64,000 nt of DNA from Pseudomonas prosekii. GTDB lineage: Bacteria; Pseudomonadota; Gammaproteobacteria; Pseudomonadales; Pseudomonadaceae. A program made the position numbers and the translations under genes. The DNA lies in assembly GCF_900105155.1 (NCBI RefSeq), contig NZ_LT629762.1, forward strand, positions 3,594,501 to 3,658,500, written 5' to 3'. Position 1 is the first letter of the stretch. Every line of letters begins with the position of its first letter. Shown here one piece after another: positions 38,573 to 45,727 of this stretch. The notes under the pieces are model-generated. The model made no database searches and was not told the origin of the DNA. It worked only from the letters and a program-made list of their open reading frames with translations.

Positions 38573-39451
38573 ATGTCGTATTTAAAACGTCTCTTAACCA
38601 GACGCTCGCCCGCGAAACCTGTTTGCGCAGATATCCCCCGGCGCAATGTGCGTTTTTCACTCGATGAGCAGACTCCTCGCTATTGGTATCGTGGCTGGCC
38701 GCACGTAACGCGCTTTTTCGATGGCCTGTCGATCATGTTTCCACTCGGCGAAAAACTCTTCATCGACAGTGTCGTGCACTTTCGAAAAGCGATCGAAAAC
38801 GATTCGGCGCTGGCCGAAGCCGTTGACGCGTTCGTTTATCAGGAAGCGTCGCATATTCGCGAACATCGTTCGTATAACCAGCAACTCGCGGCACAAGGCG
38901 CACCTATCGATGCCCTCGAACAACTGCTGTTGCGCCGTCAGGAGGTGGGCAACAAGTTTTCGCCGGCGATGCGTCTGGCCATGACGGCCAGCCTGGAACA
39001 TTTCACCGCGATTCTCTCCGATCAACTCCTGCGCAATCCCGCGGTCCTCAAAGGTGCCGATGCGAAGATGGCCATGCTATGGCGCTGGCATGCGATCGAA
39101 GAAACCGAACACAAGGCCGTCGCCTACGATGTGCTTGGCGTGGTGGTTAGCAATCCGCTCTGGCGATACCTGATGCGATGCGGGGTCATGCTGATCATGA
39201 CCGGCTACTTTGCAGTCGATGTCATGTACTTCATTTATCGACTTGCCGGCAATGACGGGCAACGCCGCAACGGGCGCGAGTGGCTGCGTTTACTCGGCTG
39301 GCTATTCGTAAGTCCCGGTCCTCTGACCCGTGTGTTTCCGAGATGGCTGGCCTGGTTCATTCCGGGGTTTCATCCCAACCACCTCGACACCCGCGAAGCG
39401 CTGGAAGCGGCGCGGCAAACACTGGACGAATACGCTGGGAGCACACCATGA
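38573..39451 (+). CDS. PF10118 metal-dependent hydrolase-like (ferritin-like) protein
   Basis: A 292-residue protein of the predicted metal-dependent hydrolase family PF10118. It has a ferritin-like di-metal pattern: YQEASHIREH (E91, H94, H98) in one helix and WHAIEETEHKAVAYDV in another. A hydrophobic segment (YLMRCGVMLIMTGYFAVDVMYFIY) suggests membrane contact. Related proteins are often found with lipid-modifying enzymes; the true chemistry may be an oxygenase reaction. The start at 38573 was chosen by the ATG nearest to homology; a GTG at 38540 is possible. It overlaps the next gene by 4 bases. Confidence 0.8.
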   Translation: MSYLKRLLTRRSPAKPVCADIPRRNVRFSLDEQTPRYWYRGWPHVTRFFDGLSIMFPLGEKLFIDSVVHFRKAIENDSALAEAVDAFVYQEASHIREHRSYNQQLAAQGAPIDALEQLLLRRQEVGNKFSPAMRLAMTASLEHFTAILSDQLLRNPAVLKGADAKMAMLWRWHAIEETEHKAVAYDVLGVVVSNPLWRYLMRCGVMLIMTGYFAVDVMYFIYRLAGNDGQRRNGREWLRLLGWLFVSPGPLTRVFPRWLAWFIPGFHPNHLDTREALEAARQTLDEYAGSTP

Positions 39452-40359
39452 GGCGACTTTCGGCGATAACAGAAGTCTGGATGCCTGAGGGGTTTGACGA
39501 CTGGCCACTGCATTTTCCGGCAACCGAATTCGCAGCGCCCGAGGCACGGCTGGACTGGACGGAACAATTTATAGCGTCTTGGCACAAGCCCATGCCCAGC
39601 CTTCTCCCAGGCACACTGGTGGTACTGGTTGCCGGACTGTTTTCCGAATGGTTGCACGGCTGTTTTCAGGATTGTGCGCGGACGTTGCGGCGCCTGGGCT
39701 ATCCGGTTCTGCGGATGCCCGTGCGTTCATCTCGGGGCGTCATGGCGCAGGGGCGGCATATCAGCAAGGTGCTGACGGCCGAACTCAGGCAGGGGCAACG
39801 ATTTGTCGTGTTGGCGCACAGCAAAGGTGGCCTCGACGCGCTCGCGGCATTGGCACAGAACAAGGCATTGAGCGAGGCATGTAATGGCGTGGCGCTGGTG
39901 CAACCGCCGACAGGTCCGTCGACGGTCATGGATGACGTGTTGGCTGGCAGCGCAGGGCAGTCGAGCATCAACTACCCGTTCGATCGCGTTCGCCGCGTGC
40001 TGGCGAAAACCCCCTGGGTGGCCGATGGCGCGCGGGATATCAGCAGTCTGCGCGACCCGCACATTACCCACCTGCTCAAACACCTGCCCGCCGCCGTGCA
40101 GTGCGTGCACGTCGTCAGTTGGAGCGCTGTCCCCAGTTCGCGCCTCGATACCCATCACGCCCGCCTCAATGCCCGGCGACCCGGTTGGGCTCATGACGGG
40201 CAGTTTTACCTCGAGCATCAACGCATCGAGGGTATGCCGCAGATCTGTCTGCCCCGGCTCGATCATGGTCAACCGGTGCTGGGCGGCGGTGGCTTTGACG
40301 CCACACGTTTCTGGCTGACGCTATTGGCTGTCGTGCACGGACGCGCTCAGACGAGATAG
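39448..40359 (+). CDS. Alpha/beta hydrolase
   Basis: A 303-residue protein of the alpha/beta-hydrolase fold. The nucleophile elbow is LAHSKGGLD (S125), with a preceding GTLVVLVAGLFSEW strand and oxyanion region, and a late histidine region RLDHGQPVLGGGGFDATRF. The HSKGG form of the elbow is seen in a group of lipase or esterase-like proteins. The start overlaps the stop of the PF10118 gene. Its 3' end overlaps the convergent gene by 13 bases. A role in releasing or processing an acyl product is inference. Confidence 0.8.
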   Translation: MRRLSAITEVWMPEGFDDWPLHFPATEFAAPEARLDWTEQFIASWHKPMPSLLPGTLVVLVAGLFSEWLHGCFQDCARTLRRLGYPVLRMPVRSSRGVMAQGRHISKVLTAELRQGQRFVVLAHSKGGLDALAALAQNKALSEACNGVALVQPPTGPSTVMDDVLAGSAGQSSINYPFDRVRRVLAKTPWVADGARDISSLRDPHITHLLKHLPAAVQCVHVVSWSAVPSSRLDTHHARLNARRPGWAHDGQFYLEHQRIEGMPQICLPRLDHGQPVLGGGGFDATRFWLTLLAVVHGRAQTR

Positions 40360-41462
40360 ATTTCGAAGCCCGGGATGCGCTCGGCGTCCTGGGCCGTCAA
40401 AGCCGCGGCATTCCCCACACAGGGCGCCGTGTACAGGTCCATTGGAATGGACACGGCGCGATAGCGCGTCATGGCCATCCAGAGCGGGTCATGGTCATAC
40501 AGACACAATTGCATCAACGCGTACTGACCGCGAACGCGCATCCACGCAGCATCCAGCAGCGCCGCAAAGATCTGCGGGTCGCGCTGTCGTACGTGCAAGT
40601 GGGTCAGGTAAACGTCGCGCAATGCCTCGCCGGGCGCGGCAATGGCAGGGCGCCCCAACAGCGGCGCACAGGTGTTGAACGCGAGGCGAAGGGTCTGGTG
40701 CGCCAAGGGCAATGTTTCAAGCACCACCCGTTTGATCCGCCCGGCATCCCAAGGCGCGACACAGCCCAGCAGATTGTCTTGGGCGTCCAGTGCCAGCAGA
40801 AATGACGAGAGGCCGAAGTCCGGCCAGGTGTCCAGGCGCCGTGCAAACTGCGCTTCACTGAAAACGCTGCCGAAGGGCTGACCTGCCGATTCGCGGTCGA
40901 GAAACGCGCGCAGCGCATCAGCGTGGCACGGCTGCGCTTGTACGATACGCACGTTGTCCAGCTTTCGCGGAGTGCTTCGCCATCCGCGCTGGGCATACAC
41001 GGCTACGTTACTGTAGCCCCGCCAGTGCGCAAGCCTGAGTGGATTGGCGCGCCGTCCGCCCAGCAGCGACTGCGTCGCGAGACGGTTGTCACGGATGACA
41101 CAGCAATAGGCGTGCTGGACACCTATTTCATCGGCCAGCGCTTCGAGCCTGACTTTGACCTCGGTCATCCACGACACCGACAGACGCCTATCAGGTACCA
41201 GCCGCAGATCCCCCAAATAGGCCACGGGCTGAATGTCACCCTGAAGATAACCCTCGCGCACCACCAGGCTGGCAATGCCCTTCAGATCACCGACCTCGTT
41301 CTCGGCGAGCCAAGTGCGATGGTCCAAGGCATGACAATGGTGCAGCGCAAAATAGTCAGGCCCGCGATCAAAACGCATTGGCAAGCCGCCCTGCATGGCC
41401 CGCTGCGCCTGGAAGTCGAGCAGTTGCCGATTGTCCGCAGCGCTGGCCTGGCGGATCAGCAT
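40347..41462 (-). CDS. Double GNAT-like acyltransferase candidate
   Basis: A 371-residue protein, soluble. The first half starts LIRQASAADNRQLLDFQAQR, the usual beginning of a GNAT fold, and has a YLGDLRLVPDRR strand-loop that could hold the acyl-CoA pyrophosphate. The second half starts again with VRIVQAQPCHADALRAFL, so it looks like two GNAT-like domains in tandem. I do not recognise a named family. It overlaps the other acetyltransferase-like gene by 7 bases and converges with the hydrolase gene. Confidence 0.65.
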   Translation of the reverse strand: MLIRQASAADNRQLLDFQAQRAMQGGLPMRFDRGPDYFALHHCHALDHRTWLAENEVGDLKGIASLVVREGYLQGDIQPVAYLGDLRLVPDRRLSVSWMTEVKVRLEALADEIGVQHAYCCVIRDNRLATQSLLGGRRANPLRLAHWRGYSNVAVYAQRGWRSTPRKLDNVRIVQAQPCHADALRAFLDRESAGQPFGSVFSEAQFARRLDTWPDFGLSSFLLALDAQDNLLGCVAPWDAGRIKRVVLETLPLAHQTLRLAFNTCAPLLGRPAIAAPGEALRDVYLTHLHVRQRDPQIFAALLDAAWMRVRGQYALMQLCLYDHDPLWMAMTRYRAVSIPMDLYTAPCVGNAAALTAQDAERIPGFEIYLV

Positions 41463-42175
41463 GGTTGTGTGGCGGCAAACAGACGCAGCGCCATCGGCCG
41501 CAGGTTGTCGGGGTGCAATTCACACAGACAGACCAGCTCATCGCCCGACGCGTAATGAGGATTTTTCTGCAGAAAATAGGCGACGTTTTCCAGGCGCAGG
41601 TGAGGGGCAGGGACTTGTGCCAGTTCCGTCGTCAATCGACCTTGAGGCACTTTGAAAGACAGCACGCCCGTTGCCGGATCATAGGCCTCGCCGAAACGAT
41701 CCACTGCAAGATGATCCGCCAACGCCTGCACCGTAGGATCCGTCACCACGCCGGCGCAGGGGGCGTAATTCAACGCCATGGCGCCCAGATAACGGTAGGT
41801 GCGGTGACCCTTGCAGATCAGAAACCAGTACAGAGGCACGTCCGGCTGCTCCTGCCAGATCTCACCGGCCAGGCGCATCCACGCGAATGCCAGTTGCTGG
41901 CTGCCCCAGTGTCCGCGGTCAATGATGGTGTCGCCGGAAAAAATCACCCTGATCGGTTGGCCTGACCACGTGCGCTCATACCGTTTGAGGGTGGTGAAAC
42001 CGACGATGGTTTCATCTGCGCAACGCAATACGATGCAGTGCGTCTTGTCCTGAAAATCCTGATCGAATCGCGGGCGGGAGGTATCGCAGTAGGATGCGGA
42101 ATAAATCTCGAACATCCGATCGATTTCATGTGGATGCAGATCGCAGCATTCAACGGACGTTGCGCTCAAACGCAT
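41456..42175 (-). CDS. GNAT-like protein
   Basis: A 239-residue soluble protein. VGFTTLKRYERTWSGQPIR and VIFSGDTIIDRGHWGSQQLA look like the beta-4 and acyl-CoA loop of a GNAT fold, followed by WFLICKGHRTYRYL. It is therefore a candidate N- or O-acyltransferase, not a recognised family. The start at 42175 has GAGGA upstream; the longer frame to 42232 has no such site. It is coupled to the double-GNAT gene downstream. Confidence 0.6.
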   Translation of the reverse strand: MRLSATSVECCDLHPHEIDRMFEIYSASYCDTSRPRFDQDFQDKTHCIVLRCADETIVGFTTLKRYERTWSGQPIRVIFSGDTIIDRGHWGSQQLAFAWMRLAGEIWQEQPDVPLYWFLICKGHRTYRYLGAMALNYAPCAGVVTDPTVQALADHLAVDRFGEAYDPATGVLSFKVPQGRLTTELAQVPAPHLRLENVAYFLQKNPHYASGDELVCLCELHPDNLRPMALRLFAATQPC

Positions 42176-42232
42176 GGAGATCCTCGGCATCGCAAGCAAG
42201 ATGTTTGGAGTTTGGCGAGTTGAAAGGGTCAA

Positions 42233-42331
42233 TGCAACGTAGACTTCCTTTCGTCGCCGTCATTTTCTGACGGTGCAAACCTGAAATAACCAAGCAGAAA
42301 CCGCCGCTCTTGGCGGTATGGAAACGTTGCA
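42233..42331. promoter_or_regulatory. Divergent spacer with paired TGCAACGT/ACGTTGCA sites and hairpins
   Basis: TGCAACGT (42233-42240) and ACGTTGCA (42324-42331) form widely spaced matching half-sites between the divergent GNAT-like and PAP2-desaturase genes. Two hairpins also lie here: CCGTCA/TGACGG (42257-42273) and CCGCC/GGCGG (42301-42316). The regulator is unknown. Confidence 0.35.
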
Positions 42332-42360
42332 CTTGTTTCGACCCATCAGGCGCCTTATTC

Positions 42361-43821
42361 ATGTCATCCACGTTTGCCAGTCATCACCTTGATACCTCGA
42401 TCGTGACACGACCCTTGCGTTGGCTGGTGGTCTACACCGTCGTGACGGGCGCGCTGTATTTTCTCGTCACGCACTACCCGATGGGCGCGGTGCGGGTGAT
42501 TCAACCGACAGGTTTTGACGCGCACATTGCTCGATTGCCTTTCACTCTGCCGCTGTACATGAGCTATTTACTGATCATGCCGGCGCTGGTGCTGCTGGGG
42601 CGGCGCCGCGAATGGCTGTTGCCGGCCTTTTTTGCGGCGGCCGTGGCTTCCGGTACCTGCCTGCTGAGCCATTTGTTCTGGCCAACCATGATCGAGCGTC
42701 CGGACAGCACGTCGCAGTGGCTCACATGGTTCTACCAGGTCGACTCACCGTTGGCCGCCTCGCCCAGTGGGCATGTGGCTTTGCCGGTGGCGATCAGCGT
42801 TGTCCTTACTTGCCTGCGCGTCCGTGCGGCATGGCTCTTCAGTCTGTGGAGCGTGATGCTGGGGGTCACCGTGCTGACGACGGGTCAGCACGTGGTGCTT
42901 GACGTGGTGTATGGAGCCGCGATCGGCGGCGCGGCGGGCCTGTTCACCGTCATGCTCAAGCGCCTGAAAGTGGATCTGCGCACCATGGCAGCGATCCTGC
43001 TGGAATGGCTGTGCATCATCGTGACGTTGCGCATCGCGCTGTATGTGGGGGACTGGCGACTGTATGGCGTGGCCTTCGTGGTGATTGCCGCGCGCCAACA
43101 TGCGCTGTTCATTCTGTACCACGACGCGACGCACTATCACCTGACCCGTCATCGCACGCTCAACGACTTTCTGATCAACCTGGCGATCGGGGTGCCAGGA
43201 ATGGTCCCGGTGGAATTCTATCGGCCCTTGCACCTCGAACATCATCAACAGACCGGAACCGCGAACGACCCGGAGCGGCGTTTTCTGTATCACCGGCAGC
43301 CTTGGGATTTCCGCCCGCTGAGCGGGAAGTTGTTGCTGCGACAATTGCTCGGGGATCTGTTCTTGATCAACACGCTGCGCAACTTGCGCGCCTATAAGGC
43401 GGCGGGCGGAGCATCACCGAAGATGACTCGGCCGGCATTGGCTGCCGGTGTGATCTGGCTGGTCCTTTTATCTTTCATCGCTTGGCAAGCGTCCGCCCAG
43501 ACGCTCTTGCTGATGGTGTTTTTCTGGTTTGTGCCGCTGGCCACGCTGGGCACCCTGCTGCAGAAAATCCGCAGCATCGCCGAGCACAGTGGCGGACCTG
43601 ACGTCACCCCCGGTTGGCGGGAATGGACATATGCCTGGAAAGTAGGGTGCGCAGGGCGGTTTTTCATTTGGCCTTATCACATCAATCTGCACCTGCATCA
43701 TCACCGCAGTGCCAACCATCCCTGGCATGTTCTCCCGCGTCTGGTGACGGCGGATGACGCGTTGCTGGACTCACGGACGCTGCCCTCGCTGCTCTGGTCG
43801 GGGATGAAGAAGAACCGTTGA
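42361..43821 (+). CDS. PAP2 phosphatase-desaturase fusion protein
   Basis: A 486-residue integral membrane protein joining two enzyme folds. Residues 1-205 look like a PAP2/AUR1-type lipid phosphatase with SPSGHVALPVAI (PSGH, 135-138) and TTGQHVVLDVVYGAAIG (173-189), though the N-terminal KxxxxxxRP motif is not seen. Residues 220-486 are a fatty acid desaturase with HDATHYH (254-260), HLEHH (291-295) and NLHLHHHRS near residue 450. I know of no named family with this arrangement. It starts at 42361, where a methionine precedes the first helix. It stands alone on the plus strand. Confidence 0.82.
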   Translation: MSSTFASHHLDTSIVTRPLRWLVVYTVVTGALYFLVTHYPMGAVRVIQPTGFDAHIARLPFTLPLYMSYLLIMPALVLLGRRREWLLPAFFAAAVASGTCLLSHLFWPTMIERPDSTSQWLTWFYQVDSPLAASPSGHVALPVAISVVLTCLRVRAAWLFSLWSVMLGVTVLTTGQHVVLDVVYGAAIGGAAGLFTVMLKRLKVDLRTMAAILLEWLCIIVTLRIALYVGDWRLYGVAFVVIAARQHALFILYHDATHYHLTRHRTLNDFLINLAIGVPGMVPVEFYRPLHLEHHQQTGTANDPERRFLYHRQPWDFRPLSGKLLLRQLLGDLFLINTLRNLRAYKAAGGASPKMTRPALAAGVIWLVLLSFIAWQASAQTLLLMVFFWFVPLATLGTLLQKIRSIAEHSGGPDVTPGWREWTYAWKVGCAGRFFIWPYHINLHLHHHRSANHPWHVLPRLVTADDALLDSRTLPSLLWSGMKKNR

Positions 43822-43872
43822 TCCAGACTGCTTCCCGGGCAGCAGCGCTGGCGCAAAGAACGCCCCACGTTT

Positions 43873-44133
43873 TTAACTTGCAGCTTCACCCTTGGGATTG
43901 CTGGCAATCAGGCTGGCGCCGCACGCGGTTTTCATCCCGTGAAGCGCCACCGCGATGCCGCCGACATCCAGCAGGGCGCTGCCCTGCGTAATAGGGAAAA
44001 CCCCTTTGCACAGTGGGCAAACCACCTTATGGCCAACACCGGACATGGGTTTGCCGTTCAGGTCCGTCTGGTTGAAAGCTTCAAGAACGGTGCCACCGTG
44101 ACTGGTGGAATCGCCGAGCCGAATGATGTCCAT
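43873..44133 (-). CDS. PAAR domain protein (T6SS spike tip)
   Basis: An 86-residue PAAR protein that would sharpen the VgrG spike. It has DIIRLGDSTSHGGTVLEA, a central GKPMSGVGHKVVCPLCKGVFPI, and the C-terminal ACGASLIAS common to the DUF4150-free short PAAR group. The length is near the minimum for a PAAR, so there is no attached effector domain. It is the last gene of the minus-strand hcp-vgrG island. Its likely partner is the VgrG at 49413. Confidence 0.9.
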   Translation of the reverse strand: MDIIRLGDSTSHGGTVLEAFNQTDLNGKPMSGVGHKVVCPLCKGVFPITQGSALLDVGGIAVALHGMKTACGASLIASNPKGEAAS

Positions 44134-44146
44134 GTCAGTGGGCCTC

Positions 44147-45727
44147 TTAGAGATCGTCCATCCAGTTGGATTTCGGTTTCTGGTCGGCGAGGAACTCTTC
44201 TAGGGTGTGATCCTGCTCGATGTCCGGCATTTTAAGCGCCGAAGGCGATGAAGGCACGGCTGGAGGCTCCTCGGTACTGGCGGTTTGAGGCATCAAGTTC
44301 ACGCCGAAATGATCATTGCCTGAAGGTTTTTTGCCGGGCGTTGGCGAGGTCACGGCAATGATCGTCGCCTGCTCCGGGCGGCGCATCGGCATGACCACGC
44401 TGGTGTCCGCGTTCAGGTAACTGGCCATCGTCGCCAGGGTGAGGCCAACGAATGGAGACGCCGAGCCGGTGTCACCCAAGCGCTGCGTCAAATCGTAGCT
44501 CTCGCGCGAATCGAGCAGGTCTAGCGGACTGTGCGCGGCGGTGAGCGCCGGCAGCAGTTCCGCCAGAGGTGTGGTGTTCGAGCCACCATCAAAGAACACT
44601 CGAACCGGTTTCTGCGCTAGGCCGTCGGTGGCCTCTTTCCAGCCGGCGGCCAGTTTGACGGTCAGGGCGTCGCGCTTGAGTCGTTCGCCATTGTCTGGCC
44701 GCAACAGTGACACGGTGACCGGCCGATGCAGCTTGGCCAGCACTGGCTGCGCATCCCATTGCTCGAACGCGCGCTGGGTCCAGGGTTGAGGAATGAACGT
44801 CGATGGCAGGAACTCCACGGCGGGTTTCCTCGCGCCCCAACCGGTGAACTCCGGGTCGATTTTGTTCTCGTTGACCTTGGCAAACTGCGCGTAGTAACGC
44901 AGCCATTCGACGCGCTCGGGGCGACCGACAACCATGGCGACCATGGCGTCGGTGAGTTCGCCCGGCTTGCGCGGGCCAGGCCCACCAATCAGCGGAGCCT
45001 TTTTAGCCGACAAGGCAAACGACATGCTGAACCCTTCTACGTTGTAGACCAGTACAGCGGGGAGGTCAGGGTTCTGTTCGAACAGGTTGAACAGGTTTTC
45101 CACCAGGCCTTCGGGGGTGTCACTGCAGACCACGCCATCTTGCAGATTGCGCACGCGATGCCAGTGCAGGCCCGCTTCCGTGCGGTAACTGTTGACCATG
45201 CCCGAGAGCATTTCCCGGGTTCTTTCCGGGGAATAACGCAGGTTCGGTGTATCGGGATTCCAGCCACGAACGACCGTGATGGTCGGGATCGGCCACTTCT
45301 CCATGAAGTCGCGCAAGCCCAGTTCCAGAGCATCCGCCTTGCGCTTGTCATAGGCCAGGTCTTTGTCGTCGCCATCCACCGGATACTTTTTCGGATCCGT
45401 GGGCAGGATGCTGCCCACGTGGAGGGCTTCGGTCTGTTTTGCATTCTGCTCCTGCAGGGCTTTCCAGGCCTGGCCCTGACGGAATACGTCGAGGCTCAGG
45501 CCAATGGCGAGCACATCCAGAGTGTCGAGATGGGGCGAGGTGGCAGGGGCGCGGTAACGAGCATCAACAGGCATGGTGGCGGCCTCCTTGGCCGAGGTAT
45601 AGGCATTCACGGGTGAAGCCGCGCTGGCAAAGCAACGGCTGACCGTCGATGGATGTTCAGCCGCTTGAACCAGAGGGCTGGTCAGGAGCAGGCCGGTAAA
45701 AAACAGGCAAGCAAATTCGAGGCGCAT
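44147..45727 (-). CDS. DUF2875 protein, Tla3-like adaptor
   Basis: A 526-residue exported protein (signal FFTGLLLTSPLVQAAE). The body has LDTLDVLAIGLSLDVFRQGQ, TITVVRGWNPDTPNLRYSPE, and a long central domain LLIGGPGPRKPGELTDAMVA-like. It corresponds to DUF2875, the family to which I believe the P. aeruginosa adaptor Tla3 (PA0259) belongs; Tla3 helps load the Tle3 phospholipase. The gene overlaps tle3 by one base. The C-terminal 60 residues are Pro/Ser-rich. An adaptor role is inferred from the neighbours. Confidence 0.72.
   Translation of the reverse strand: MRLEFACLFFTGLLLTSPLVQAAEHPSTVSRCFASAASPVNAYTSAKEAATMPVDARYRAPATSPHLDTLDVLAIGLSLDVFRQGQAWKALQEQNAKQTEALHVGSILPTDPKKYPVDGDDKDLAYDKRKADALELGLRDFMEKWPIPTITVVRGWNPDTPNLRYSPERTREMLSGMVNSYRTEAGLHWHRVRNLQDGVVCSDTPEGLVENLFNLFEQNPDLPAVLVYNVEGFSMSFALSAKKAPLIGGPGPRKPGELTDAMVAMVVGRPERVEWLRYYAQFAKVNENKIDPEFTGWGARKPAVEFLPSTFIPQPWTQRAFEQWDAQPVLAKLHRPVTVSLLRPDNGERLKRDALTVKLAAGWKEATDGLAQKPVRVFFDGGSNTTPLAELLPALTAAHSPLDLLDSRESYDLTQRLGDTGSASPFVGLTLATMASYLNADTSVVMPMRRPEQATIIAVTSPTPGKKPSGNDHFGVNLMPQTASTEEPPAVPSSPSALKMPDIEQDHTLEEFLADQKPKSNWMDDL

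Noticed and set aside
40347..40359. Overlapping convergent stops as a sign of a frameshift
   Set aside because: A 13-base convergent overlap between two intact genes is common and both C-termini look complete.
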